Assembly: GCA_030386875.1 (NCBI GenBank)
Contig: CM059575.1
Span: 47,398,859-47,462,858, forward strand
Direction: 5' to 3'
Source of the DNA: Morinoia aosen
Lineage: Eukaryota; Arthropoda; Malacostraca; Amphipoda; Talitridae
DNA: 64,000 bases
Below are positions 25,805-36,843 of this stretch, one piece after another. Made by a program: the position numbers and the translations under genes. Positions within the stretch are counted from its first letter, which is position 1. Each line of letters opens with the position of its first letter. The notes beneath the pieces were generated by a model, which had not been told where the DNA came from, searched no databases, and was given only the letters and a program-made list of their open reading frames with translations.

Positions 25805-27266
25805 CAGGGTTACCATTACTTGTTGAAGGAACTTGAAAATAAGGTTGGGACCGTTAAAATAATCACTTTTTTTACTCAGTAATCGTGTAGTCCAAAATGC
25901 TTCGTTGAAAAGTTACATGGATTTGAAATGTATTAGAAAAAATTGCATTTTGAGAGCGGCTGGGAAGTGAAATATAGAAGCTAGGCAATCACTTTTTATT
26001 ATGCAGGAATAGAGTTTCAAATTAGGTTAGGAATTTACAGAAGATGTATTTTGATACAGGCGTTCGAACGCCAGAGCTATGATTGCTGGACGCTATCGAC
26101 AACACCAGGAATTCACGAATCCTTGCTGAGGCCTCAATAATTCTACCGATGAGTTCTTCTTTGGAAAGAATCGGTGCATTTTGTACCGAACTTTACAGTT
26201 GTCCACAGAAGTAGAAATGTAGAGGCGTAAAATCAGAAGACCTTATAGTGGCCATGAAATGTGGCCGCCACGGCCAGTCCAGCGTTTTGGATGGGTATCA
26301 AATAAGTACGTAACAGTAATCGCTAAATGTGCACAGGCACCATCGTTTTTTAATCACATTCCTTTGATGTCGCCTATGGGAGCATTTCTTAAAACCACGG
26401 CAATACTTCATTAGGAAACCCCAATAATTGCATCCATTCATTGCTTCCGGCATTACATTTATATGACCCAATCAGCTGGTCGCCAAGAATACATGCCTAA
26501 GAATTTACGGATAATCTAACCCGATATTTACTTTGTCGTATGAACATCAGACATCTACATAGAACAGGTTTTGGACGTTTACTATTCCTATACCTGTGTG
26601 AATGATGCTCCGTCTGTCAATAAAACTTTTGATGATAACCTAGCTTCAATTCTTTTGTGTAGAAATCATTTTGGAAATTGAACACGGCGTGGGAAATCTC
26701 AACCGTTTATTTCTTACAGACACTGAGCGTGAAATGGTGGTTGACAATTATCCTGCAGGCCTTCCCACAATGTATTTTGCCTTACATTTAAAAAACTTGA
26801 AGCAGATCGAATACGTTTGATTTAGATATTTCGAAACCATTCCAATATCTCTCCCTCTATGTCTGGATCTGCTACTTTTTTACGGCAGACTCGCTCAGGT
26901 TGGGAACTGCGAAATGTTCCGTCTTCGCACAATCTCCGGTGAATGGTTACTGATGTTTTATGCCATGGAACATGTAGGGTAAGATTTCTTGCTGCGTAAA
27001 TTCGGACAGCCTACCTATAATTATCATTTGCTGAACCGTAAGCTAGATGCACATCTGCCAGTTTAGCATTGGATACTTGCTCTATTAACGTTATGACCTT
27101 TGCACCTGATAAATTATGCAATGTAAACAAACAAATTTTGACCTCAAAATTCTTGTACCTTTTTTAACGAAGCATTTTCGACCACACGATTATTGAGTTA
27201 AAAGTATTTATTTGAATTGCCTCAACCTTACGCTGAAGTTGATTCAACAAAGTACCGGTTACTCTG
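25805..27266 (-). mobile_element. DUF4817-type DDE transposon, decayed, with long inverted ends
   Basis: The left end (25805-25916) reads CAGGGTTACC and later CTCAGTAATCGTGTAGTCCA then AAATGCTTCGTTGAAAAG. The right end (27155-27266), reverse-complemented, reads CAGAGTAACC and later CTCAATAATCGTGTGGTCGA then AAATGCTTCGTTAAAAAA. That is about 112 bp of diverged terminal inverted repeat, with TA immediately outside the left end. The interior encodes one transposase on the minus strand (separate entry). The arm layout matches the element at 55265-56360, so the two are relatives. The total of about 1.46 kb looks close to full length for this family. Confidence 0.8.
26070..27112 (-). pseudogene. 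DUF4817/DDE transposase pseudogene
   Basis: Read on the minus strand in shifting frames, the translation starts with a DUF4817-like helix-turn-helix segment (LADVHLAYGSAN, AVRIYAARN, then TIHRRLCEDGTFR). It continues with a linker (ADPDIEGEILEWFRN) and the first catalytic block (SKVLLTDGASFTQ, canonical TDE altered). The C-terminal part matches the DDE domain near WPWRPHF and FTPLHFYFCGQL and ends EELIGRIIEASARIRE. Many stops and frame changes show it is dead. In this family the protein cuts and pastes the surrounding element through the DDE triad. The family match comes from my recognition of these motifs, not from a search. Confidence 0.8.
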
Positions 27267-28640
27267 CATGTAATTGTTAATTCAATTTCACTGAAAAACG
27301 TTTTTCTCGAGAAAATGAGCAGAGGATTCTTGCATATGGAAATGAATGGCTAGGTCTACCTCAAGAAAGGAATTCAAAGTTTTTCAAAGTCTTGCATAAT
27401 ACAGTCTATCAAAAACGCTAATTTTTGATCTTCCTGTTTGCATAAAAATACTGTAACCACAGCCCTGAAGGGAATAATATCACCGGCCTGAAAGGTGCAC
27501 ATACATGCCTTTGAGCCCTGCGCAGCATCAAGAAATACTTCGATCGTGTTGTATGTTGAATTCCTTCAGCTGATCAGAGTCATTCATTTCCACTTATGAT
27601 ATGGTTATATAGAAGTAAAATGACTTGCATGAACTTCATGCAAAAAAGTAATTGTTTCTCGTCGTGAAATCAATGAAGTGAATAGCATTATTGGCCACTG
27701 TGGTAGCAAAGAAGATGCAGAGAAGTGTAAACTAAATTTTTTGTGCTGCTGAAGCATCCTATTATATTCAAAAACTGAAATAGAGCCTCAAAAAGCAAGA
27801 GAGGCTCCTAAATCGATAAGTTGCACTCTAAGCTGGATCATAACACATCCTGAGGAGATATGAAAATCATAAAAAAAGTTTGCAAAGTTTAATCCACATA
27901 ACAAGCTTGTATGGATTAATGCATGCCAAAAACCGCTGAAATGATATTCTAGAGAAATGTTTTTTCATTAATTCTTCTCTGAGGAACTCTATTGGGCATA
28001 ATATTGGGTAACTCATTGATAATGTGGTCGACATATTTTAGAGTTTAAAAATGATACCTGGGTTTTGAAGCTAGGAAATCAGTTGTGTAAATCCAGTGTT
28101 ATTGCAGTTTTAAGCTTCAGAATATGTTTCTTTCTTGATAGGCCTTCTTTCTAAGCTATAAATTTTTTGTTAATGAAGCCTGTTTGAGTTCTCACTTAGG
28201 ACAAAAATGTGGAGCAGAAAGCATTCGTAAGTAATTTTAACGATATTTCTCCTTTAATGATCACGTACAACTTTTGTGAAATAATTAAACAAAAATGCAA
28301 TTGAAGCATTCGCACCTCTCTGGGTGACATTTGTTGCAAAAGAAATGATGTCAGAAACAAATAAGTCTTTTATTACTTTGAAGCTACTGTAAGTTTTACT
28401 TGTCAAAATTAAAAAAAAAATATCATTCCATGTGGTTTTGGAGTGGAAAAATTGTAAATTTTTTACCTTTCTGGAAACGAGACTGAGATTTCTCTTATGG
28501 AAGCTTAACTCAGCTTTAAAGCACGAATCAAATTAGTGAGTCCACACACATGCATTCATTCATCCGCACATGCATTCAATAAAATAACGATGACACAGTA
28601 CTGAGCTAAAATTGTCTCACTAAATGATGCTCATGTGACC
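27267..28640. other. No supported feature
   Basis: AT-rich DNA with no open frame of note and no repeat I can pair within the window. Confidence 0.5.
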
Positions 28641-28644
28641 TTAA

Positions 28645-30349
28645 AGAGGACATCCCAGCGATTTTTAGATTTTTATCCGATTGATTTGAAATTTGGCGAG
28701 TGTATACGTATTTTTGTTGCAAACGTATTTTTTTGAAAAGAAACATATTTTACTCGTGTAACATTGCCGATTTAGGCTTTGGTTCTTTGAAAAAAATTGA
28801 AATAATAGATTTTTAGTTAATTTTTAGGGATATTTTAAACAAATGAAGTCAATGAGTTTTTATGATAGAATAAATTCAAAACTGTCTTTGTTTTTTCCAA
28901 TAATGATAACTCACTGACTTCTATTCTCTTTTAGGGTGGAAAAGTATATTCTACGTAAAAAGCAAAATAAATAAATTTTGTGGTGAAATGTAATAAGATG
29001 GACATTTTTTACGCGTGTGGAATATTCATGTTGTATTATCATCTACAAATAATATGCATGCATAATTTCATATCGTCACTGAGAATTGCATATTACATGT
29101 ATAAATTATCTAACCTAATAATACCAGTGGTGTGTTAATTTTTATATTTATTTATATATTTATTTGGTGTCCGCTTCTTAAGAAACATAGGATGTCTGAG
29201 TTTGTGGTATCATGGATGCCGAATTTCTAAGTGTAACATTAAAAGATGGCCTTCACATGCATTGATTTGTTTGAATTATTGTATCAGGATGTGTTCGTTT
29301 AGGATAGGTTAGCATAGGTTAGGTAATATTGACAAAATTTTTACACGGGTCCACCTAAGAATTTCCACGGGTTATGCAACTACCTAACAATACCCATGGT
29401 TTATTTGTTTTGAGTCAGCTTAAAGACATCCATAACGACCGTATCTGTGATACGACTTGCATCAGTGCACAAGTGCAATAATATTTTTTATCACGGGTAC
29501 TGTTAGGATAGATATTTTTGTTAGTCATCCACGTCTGGAAAGTTTGTTTAAGGAAGGTATTGAATCCCGTCATTTTTGGCGGGCCATGCAAACTAGTATA
29601 TATATAAAATATTCAATATTTTTCTTCTGAACTGTGATAAAAGAAATTAAATGAACGTATTGAAAAATCGGGATCTTTCAGTTTGTTAAAAATGTTCCAA
29701 GGATTCCAAAACTGTCTTTGTTTTTTCTAGCATCAAAACTCACTGAATCCTATTCTTTTTTATGCTAAAAATGATGTTTTCACCTAAAAGGCAAAAATAA
29801 TAAATTTAGTTGTAAAGTTTAATATAATGGTCATTTTTTACTTGAATGCTGTATTCATGTTGTATTATCATCTACCAAAAAATATCCGTGCATACTGCAT
29901 AATTTCAAATCAACATTGGAAATTGCATGTTATACATGTACATATTAAATAAAAAATACTTTTATTTTTCATTTCATGGAGAATGATGTATTATTATTTG
30001 TAGACTGATTCTTCTGAAACAAGCCATCATATTTCATTTTAAAAAAGAAATACATCTGGTTCATGCTAATTGTTCAATTTTGGCCTTAGTTTTCAGAAAA
30101 TGAAAATTTGTTTGTATGTCAGTTTATCTGATATTTCAAATGAATACAAGTCAGTGAGTTTTTTGCTACAGCAAAACCAAAAACAGTTTTAGATTATATG
30201 GGGTTTAAAATCTAGATTCCCCCAAGGGGGGGTGGGATCTAGTGTTCATAGCCCCATAATATTTTAGGACACAATTTCCCATGACCTAACGATCCTTTTT
30301 CAACAAAAAAAACAGGCCATTGGGCCCGAAAATCCCTGGGCTGCCTCCC
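28645..30349. mobile_element. TTAA-family element, copy 3, internally rearranged
   Basis: It is flanked by TTAA on both sides (28641-28644 and 30350-30353). The ends are AGAGGACATCCCAGCGATTT on the left and, reverse-complemented, GGGAGGCAGCCCAGGGATTT on the right, about 20 bp of good inverted repeat. The family core appears twice, at about 28970-29100 and about 29810-30080. The stretch between (about 29110-29660) is unrelated to copies 1 and 2 and carries TTAGG-like pentamers. The copy is therefore either composite or interrupted by another insertion. The C-run/G-run palindrome is at about 30220-30240. Confidence 0.7.
29296..29326. repeat. Short TTAGG-type repeat patch
   Basis: GTTTAGGATAGGTTAGCATA followed by GGTTAGGTAA gives several near-TTAGG pentamers in a row. 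It lies in the unrelated insert within the TTAA-family copy. Confidence 0.45.
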
Positions 30350-30353
30350 TTAA

Positions 30354-31780
30354 ATGTTTTCATAATATGAATTATTTCAATGTTTTGAGAAAATAAGTGA
30401 TGAGCATATCCTAAATTTAAATATTCAGCTTCCCTTATGCTGTGCGAATATATTAATTATCATTAGCGAGGAAAAACTTGAAAAGTAATTTACATGTTGG
30501 AATAGCCAAGCGAATATTAAAATTACGTGTTAAAATCCCGTTTTTATAGATTCACTGTGCTGCGTTAAACAAAGGTATGTTAAAATGATTTGTTCCATTG
30601 ATAAATCAGAAGGTGAACTAGCCCTACTACTCTACGTTAAATATTTTTCAATTTTCATTAACCAGACTAAGCATTATTGCACGCAGTTTCTAACGTCTTT
30701 TTAGTGTGTTTCGCGTTTCATTCTTGAAATTGTTTACTAGATTTTCAGGGCAGGTTGCCTTGAGCAGTATCTCATCGTTTGGTAGATATGCATACACACG
30801 TGCTCCTTAGGAAGCTTTGGATTAGTTCCTTTGTTTCAGAACTGGCAAATCACATCAGGATGTAACTGAGAGCCATGGAGTTTGAAGAGACTGTAAAACC
30901 AGAAGATGAATCACTAGTCCTTTTACGCCCGAGGGTGACGAATTCGTCACACACAAAAAAAAGATACAAGCTTCTTATGGACTAAATTGCTTGCAGAGCT
31001 TCTACTATATGAATATTTCTTGAAGCAGATTTCGTAGGAGCGTCAGTTTTACGTGCGATACCTAAATTATTAAACAAGCTTCGTGTGTGTGTGCGACGTA
31101 TGTACCGTTTGCAGCACACCTACTGGTTGCGCAAAGAATTCAGGGTGTGACGGGCAAGAATGATTACAATAAGATATGAGCAAGCATCAATCCAAAATTA
31201 AGGCCCTTCGAAACACCTGTACAGCAGCTTGAAAATCTCTCAAACATCATTCTTCTTTGTAGTTTGCTGCTAGATATTTATCCAATAGGCTGCATTAAAG
31301 AGTGTTTTATATTAGACAAATGGAGGCACGAATTTGCGACGGTAAAAGAATTGAGGAACAGGAAAAAAAGTGTGTTGAATTGCAAAACAGCGAGAGCAGT
31401 GTCGGAATGAATTAGATTTGGTTGACATGCAAAGAAATTCAAAAAGATTATCTGCTTTGCCTTTCACTAGTTTATGTGGTCCCTCTATATTGAAGGGATG
31501 AGGACTTCATAGATCTAGCAGAAGCTAGTGAAAGCATGTTGTGTTGGCACTGAGAGTATCATCAACGAAAGGTATGAAAAGTATAGCTGGAAAACATGAT
31601 AGAATAATAAGAAAAGTGGTGTAAATCTCGTTAGTTGAGTGCTTATTCGAGATCTTTATCTTGGATCGGACGTAAAAAAACAACAGGTATTGAAAACTAT
31701 GTAAAATTAGGGACAATATTGCGCGAGAATTTGATAGATTGGATGAGAGGATTTTCGACGGGACGAAAACTTACCTTTAG
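30354..31780. other. No confident feature; possible old coding remnant at about 31.2-31.4 kb
   Basis: On the plus strand near 31190-31370 a frame stays open long enough to give a protein-like stretch (RPFETPVQQLENL, then IKECFILDKWRHEF), but I cannot assign it to a family and it ends in stops. The rest is AT-rich and featureless. Confidence 0.35.
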
Positions 31781-32095
31781 AGGTATTAAAGTTGTTTCAT
31801 AAACATCAAGATGAACGAGGGATGGGAGTAACCACTCATTTGGCGGTATATAACGAGGCTACTTCTGTAATCAAGTTATGCTTCTCGCCACTACGACCAG
31901 ACATAAAGCTATCGTACGAACTTCAAGTAACGATTCGTTTCCACGTGCTGCCTAAGAGCAGCGCACCTAGACTTCAGCTGGTATTTTTCGTGCAGCTCAG
32001 AGCGTGAGCCACTCGTGCGAATATCGCACACAAAGACCTCGCCTGCAAACCAGCCAGCGGCCGACAGGCTGCGCTGCCACCACTCCAGGGCGAGG

Positions 32096-32128
32096 TTTAT
32101 ATGAACACTCTGTTGAACAGCTTCAGTT
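32096..32128 (+). promoter_or_regulatory. Candidate core promoter (TATA plus arthropod initiator)
   Basis: A TATA-like TTTATATGA (32096-32104) is followed about 27 bp later by TCAGTT (32123-32128), the arthropod initiator consensus, a normal spacing for pol II. The upstream 200 bp are GC-rich against the window average. It could belong to an old LTR or to a host gene. No convincing coding exon follows, and no paired LTR was found. Confidence 0.3.
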
Positions 32129-32129
32129 C

Positions 32130-33060
32130 CTCCCTGAATGCGCCGTTAAGAGCACAGATATCTCGTTTTGCTGGGGAGAAAAGAGTGACCAATTATGGAT
32201 TTCTAGCGATTGTTATTTTGGCTTTTAGCGTTAGAAGACCCTTCAACGACACAGCAAGAGGAGTGTTGTTTGAACCACCGACATAGGAGCACCCTCTCCG
32301 ACTTAATGGTAATTATTTCTTCTTTCAAATGCTTCTGTTCATTATTTTTCAGTAAAGACCTTATGTATATTTATTGTCTTATTTATTGCACTGTTTTATA
32401 CCGTTGTATATTTCAGTGAATTTACCATTCTGTTAAACCTATCTGAATTTTGTAGGACTACTGGTTAGGTGTGTTGTTAGTTTAGTTCATTTTTTCATAA
32501 ACTTGCTTATTGTACAAGAGAGTAGGGTACGATTTCCTTTCATCGCCTCACCCATATCGGGGGAGCGGAGCTGGTACAGGGCAGGGAGGCTCAGGTCGGC
32601 GCCCCACCAGCCTCCTCTTTAGCCGGACCCTCGTCCGTCCTCACAACCTGAGCTGCTCTTCCGAGATCATTCGCAGTGATCTTTCCCTACAAACTTTGAC
32701 AATTTTCTGCCAATCTTGCTTGTTTCTCCTACCAAGAACACTACTACGACTAACATAGCACCACGAGCAAAACTTCTTCTTTACAGAGTACAGTACAGCT
32801 GATCGAGGACTGTTGATAATTCCAAATCCGTTGACAAAACATAAATTTCCCAAACAACCATTTAAGATCTAAATGCTCTACTCATTCGCCAGACTCTCAC
32901 AAAAAGTGAATTTTATGCTGTAACACATGATGTTACATCAACCAATAAATTGAGATTAGATGAAGCTGTCAATGCGTTTCGAAAGCTAAAAGTAACTTCA
33001 ATCACCCCTCCTGACCAATGAGCAAAAGAACCATTTTCGTTAGGCGATAGATAGACAATT
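32130..33060. other. No confident gene
   Basis: Open frames of 60 to 80 codons overlap on both strands. 32540-32650 is GC-rich (GGGGGAGCGGAGCTGGTACA). I recognise no protein, and no splice structure can be supported. Confidence 0.4.
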
Positions 33061-33062
33061 AA

Positions 33063-33512
33063 ATGGGCTCAAGACCGGAGAAAGAGATTAAAAATAAGAT
33101 TAACCAGCAAAACTCATCCCTAACAATCACAGAAATAATCAAAATAAAACAGTACACGCACTTAAATCAAAATAAAACAGTACACGAACTTAATCAAAAT
33201 AATCAACTCGGACACCACGACAGTACAAAAGGATTCTTAGAGACGGATTTTATACGTATCATATTAAAGGCACACCGCATAAATGTATATAAGAAAAATA
33301 CACCCACATTTACATCTGTTACAAACGTTACAAGTACAAAAATCATTCGACACACAAATGCGCTCAGCAAGCATGATACTGTTTGGAACGCTCATCACAT
33401 GAGCACACACAAGGTGGGGGCAAAATTCTACAACACGTTGATTAAATCGGCAGATTTCCTATTTCTAGACCAAGTACAATTGCGAAAATTGGACTATATA
33501 TTTAAACAATAG
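33063..33512 (+). CDS. 149-codon open frame, possible retroelement-derived remnant
   Basis: The frame runs from ATG at 33063 to a stop at 33510-33512. The N-terminal half is lysine-, asparagine- and glutamine-rich and includes a 29-bp tandem duplication (around 33150-33205, AATCAAAATAAAACAGTACA). The C-terminal part (HHMSTHKVGAKFYNTLIKSA, then LRKLDYIFK) weakly resembles the tail found after the reverse transcriptase of some insect LINEs, where a conserved K-G-x-x-x-Y/F-N-x-L motif is followed by a hydrophobic helix. I cannot confirm this. It ends 80 bp before the Tc1 relic. A chance frame is possible. Confidence 0.25.
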   Translation: MGSRPEKEIKNKINQQNSSLTITEIIKIKQYTHLNQNKTVHELNQNNQLGHHDSTKGFLETDFIRIILKAHRINVYKKNTPTFTSVTNVTSTKIIRHTNALSKHDTVWNAHHMSTHKVGAKFYNTLIKSADFLFLDQVQLRKLDYIFKQ

Positions 33513-33589
33513 TATAAAAAGGTTAAAAATACATCTGAAATCAACAAATATTTGATAAAAAATATATAGAAACATGTTTAATAAATAAG

Positions 33590-34646
33590 TGAGACACAGT
33601 TTACAACCCATTTCAAGATTTACAGTAATTCTTCGTTGCATAGACATTATTACTTATGGCTTCGAGACGCTTAGGGTAGTTCACTACCAGCCTTTGCAAG
33701 TTCCGGGTGTAATCTTATTCCATTCTTCAAAGCAAATATCTTTGAGTTCAAAGGTGTTATTGGGACCTTTCTTCGGAATCTTTAATTTCAATTCTCTTCA
33801 CAAGTTTTCGATAGGATTCATGTCCGTGCATTGACTTCGTCATCCTAAAATGTTTATCTTTTTCATCCTCAATCATTCCTTGTTTCGTTCGCAGTGTGCT
33901 TTGGATCGTTTTCTTGCTGGAAGGTCCATTCACGTTTCAATTTTAAAAAACGAGCCGAAGGTAGGAGCTGCTCCCCCTAGATTTCACGATATTTCCTGCC
34001 ATATTCAGGGTTCCTTCAATGATTTAAAATTTACCTACCCCTGATGAGCTGAAACATCCCCGCACCATGATTGACCACCCCAAAACTTATCAGTGGGCTT
34101 TGTGCACTTTGGTTTATACTTTACGTTTTGTTGCCTCAAAACATGGTTTGTGCTATTTCTCCCAAATGGTTCGATTTTGGTTTCACCTGACCACAGTACT
34201 GAGTTCCAAACCGCTGCTGGCTTGCTCAAATGACCGTTGGCATACATCAGCCTGGCCTTGACGTAACGTTTCTGGAGAACAGGTATGTTACGAATGGTGC
34301 AGGAGGGAAGACCTTCACAGCGTTGTGCCCTGCTGATAGTGTGTTTGCTGGCTTCGAGTCAAGATGCCTTGGGATCATCCTTAAATTCTTCACGAGTAGT
34401 TCGAGGTCTCTGCACTACTGTTCGGACCAATATTCGAGCATCACGGTTGTTAATCTTCCGTGGAAGGACAGTTCGAGGCTTGCTGAGAGTCGTATTCCGG
34501 CATTTCCACTTACGTATTAATGTTCCAACCGAGGCTATAGGAACACACAGTTGTGCACATATCTTCCGATATCCCAAGCCTTCATAATGGAGCTCCACAA
34601 TACGTTCGCGAAGGTTTTGGCTGATGTCCTAATACTTATACCCATG
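33590..34646 (-). pseudogene. Tc1-like transposase pseudogene, 5' end cut by a hAT insertion
   Basis: Read from high to low coordinates, the N-terminal paired helix-turn-helix is clear (NLRERIVELHYEGLGYRK, then SVGTLIRKWK). Next come a basic linker and the first DDE block VLWSGETKIEPFGRN, where the canonical VLWSDE aspartate is glycine. Then KYKPKCTKPT, GGQSWCGDVSAHQG and, near 33800, an end segment (LKDICFEEWNKITPGTCKGW) typical of Tc1 C-termini. Frameshifts and stops separate the blocks. The first codons lie next to 34647, where the hAT element begins, so the Tc1 copy is the older insertion. Tc1 proteins perform cut-and-paste transposition at TA sites. This copy cannot be active. Confidence 0.85.
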
Positions 34647-34654
34647 CTTATGAC
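34647..34654. repeat. Left 8-bp target-site duplication (CTTATGAC)
   Basis: CTTATGAC here is repeated exactly at 36836-36843, on the other side of the element. Confidence 0.85.
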
Positions 34655-36835
34655 TAGAGCTGTGCCATTGCATAACTTGCATATATGCACGCCAAGAGAT
34701 ATGCAGAATGTTTTATGCAAACCGAAGAATTATCTTGTGAATATGCAAAATCACAAATGCAATATAACAGATGTGATATGCAAAATGCATTATGCATATG
34801 CACGATATCATTGCATGTATGCTGCAATGCGAACAGTGTAATTTTTTTTTTTAATGTAAAACTGCAAATTTGTTCCTTGATTCAGAAATTTTGTACATTG
34901 ATGGGACTTCTCGTATACACACTATCAGTTGCTAAAGCAACATCTCAGGTTTTACCCGGTGCGCTGTGTTCAGTACCTGATGTCCAGGTTTCCTTCTTGA
35001 CCTGTTCTTCAGTTAAAATTGTTCATAAATATAATACAATAGAGGTGTCCGAACTGAATTTAATGGAGTTTGAAGTTTTAAGGAATTGCATGGTGTAATA
35101 GTTTTTGTACACCTAGTGATAGTTTTCTTGTTTTGTTCTACACATAGGCCTCCCTATGCGTACAAAGTGTTCAAGTGGAGATGCAACTGTGAAGTTTGCA
35201 TCAATTCCCTAAACATATGCGTTTAGTGAATTAATAATAAATACCGTTGTTGTGCTCTGCTTGTTCATAAAAAATGAGAAAGAACTCAATAAGATGATCC
35301 CTCGAATTCTGAATGTGCCACAAATTCCCAAAATTTGCATCATTATAGTGATTTAGCTTCATGAACTTACATAAGGACAATCAAATCTGCAATTGACATT
35401 TAGTGATCATATGTTGATTTGAATATTCCTGCAATATTTGGTTATTCAAAACCTAATGCAAATATTTGGTATTCGTGGGATATCTGAAATCAGGGGATTA
35501 TCTAGAGCAAGATTATGAAAACTTGTTTATAAAATTATTTTATTAATTTTTTATTGATATATACACATGTATTGGATAATACGTTGATGAATGAAGAAAT
35601 GAAAAATTTATTTCAGTATTCTAATGATTACCATTATTTATTAGTTACGCCATCCTAAAGTACCACAAAGTGTAAGGAATGATACTTTCAAGATGAATTC
35701 CAGGAATATAACTGTTGGGATGGAAATCTGTATTGTACTTATTGCCGGCAAACTGTAAATTTATCATGCAATATATTATTAGAGTATACACTGTTATTGT
35801 CAAAATATCTGCTGCGACTTCATAGATATGAATAACGAAGATAATCATTTTGGTTCAGCATAAAGTTAACCGATGTTGACCTCTTTTCATCTACGATAAA
35901 ATTACCGAAAGCTGGTAGTTTAAGCTCCATGTCTCATTTAACGTACGAAACCAAATTTTAGTACTCGCTGTGGCCGAGTGGTTGAAAACGCACCCTTCCG
36001 TGAAGGTGTCAAGGGTTCGAATCCCGGCGCTGCGCGGCGATATTCTCCGTTGGGTAAAAGGAAAACTCAAGCGCAATACCCCACTGTACCCAGACATCTC
36101 AAATGGGAACCGGCTCGACAGGGGAGTAACCGTCCTGGTGATAGTTATACGCCATTTGAAAAACTAATGTACAGGATGATATTTATCATGCTTAATTGAT
36201 TAGAACAAAGCTTTTTTTCAGATTTCTATCACGAGAAAATCTCCCCATGATTCAGGATGTCAACTCTATTTTGCATGGCTATCCTGTTGAGGAACGAAGA
36301 CCAACCAACCAAATTTGTTGACCAACGAAGTAGTTGGTCAGCTCTTTCCATCTGACATGGAGAATTTTAAATTTGTTCCCCTGGTGTCGTACGAGGTAGA
36401 AAGTGTTTTCGCAATTCAAAAGTGTTGTTGCTAATAAGCGAAAAAGTGTCCTATTTTAAAACATTAAGAAATACATTAATATTAAATGTAACCAGATACG
36501 TTAAACCTTGTTTTACTTTGAAATCTTGTGAAATCCTATTTCCATGTTTTCTTCATTAGTAGCAAATGCTCGATGTTGTAAATATTGAACACTATTGTAG
36601 CGAACTATTACCTTAGAGTTTAATATTTACAATATCGAACAATTTCCAACTAACTGAAGTCGTTCATTCAGCCGTGCATGTGCAAGACTTGATCGCATAT
36701 TGTTTGCATATGAATGCGAGTACTGTGCATAAGACACTCCGCACTCGCATATATCTAACCTGAAGTCGCATATTTTATGCGCTCATGATTTCATATATGC
36801 GTGCATATATGCATGTGCATATTGGCACAGCTCTA
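34655..36835. mobile_element. hAT-type non-autonomous transposon, 2181 bp
   Basis: Both ends read inward as TAGAGCTGTGCCA, followed by TGCATA-type sequence (left TTGCATATATGCACGC; right, reverse-complemented, CATGCATATATGCACGC). An exact 8-bp duplication CTTATGAC flanks the element. An 8-bp duplication with TAGAGNTG ends is diagnostic of the hAT superfamily. The first and last 170 bp are studded with ATATGC/GCATAT motifs, like the subterminal transposase-binding repeats of hAT elements. No hAT transposase frame is visible inside, so it is non-autonomous. A hairpin lies at about 36570-36640 (GTTGTAAATATTGAAC with GTTTAATATTTACAAT). Confidence 0.9.
35965..36165 (+). repeat. tRNA-derived SINE-like repeat (serine/leucine tRNA-like head)
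   Basis: The head (35965-36036) has a class II tRNA-like A box (GTGGCCGAGTGGTT) and a perfect B box (GGTTCGAATCC, 36014-36024). The middle contains a CCTTC-CGT-GAAGG hairpin. There is no long variable arm and the T stem pairs only partly, so it is not a working tRNA. A non-tRNA body (GGGAACCGGCTCGACAGGGG) follows to about 36165, as in tRNA-derived SINEs. It lies inside the hAT element and so was either inserted into it or captured by it. Whether it is a SINE or a lone tRNA pseudogene needs other copies to decide. Confidence 0.55.
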
Positions 36836-36843
36836 CTTATGAC
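36836..36843. repeat. Right 8-bp target-site duplication (CTTATGAC)
   Basis: This is the exact partner of 34647-34654 and fixes the right boundary of the hAT element. Confidence 0.85.

Noticed and set aside
35965..36036. A functional serine or leucine tRNA gene
   Set aside because: A and B boxes are good, but the long variable arm is absent and the T stem pairs only in part.
35970..36199. Two open frames across the tRNA-like repeat
   Set aside because: They are translations of a pol III-type repeat head and body, not protein genes.
36570..36640. Hairpin GTTGTAAATATTGAAC/GTTTAATATTTACAAT as a microRNA precursor
   Set aside because: Stem is AT-rich and lies within a transposon. There is no further support, so it is noted under the hAT element only.
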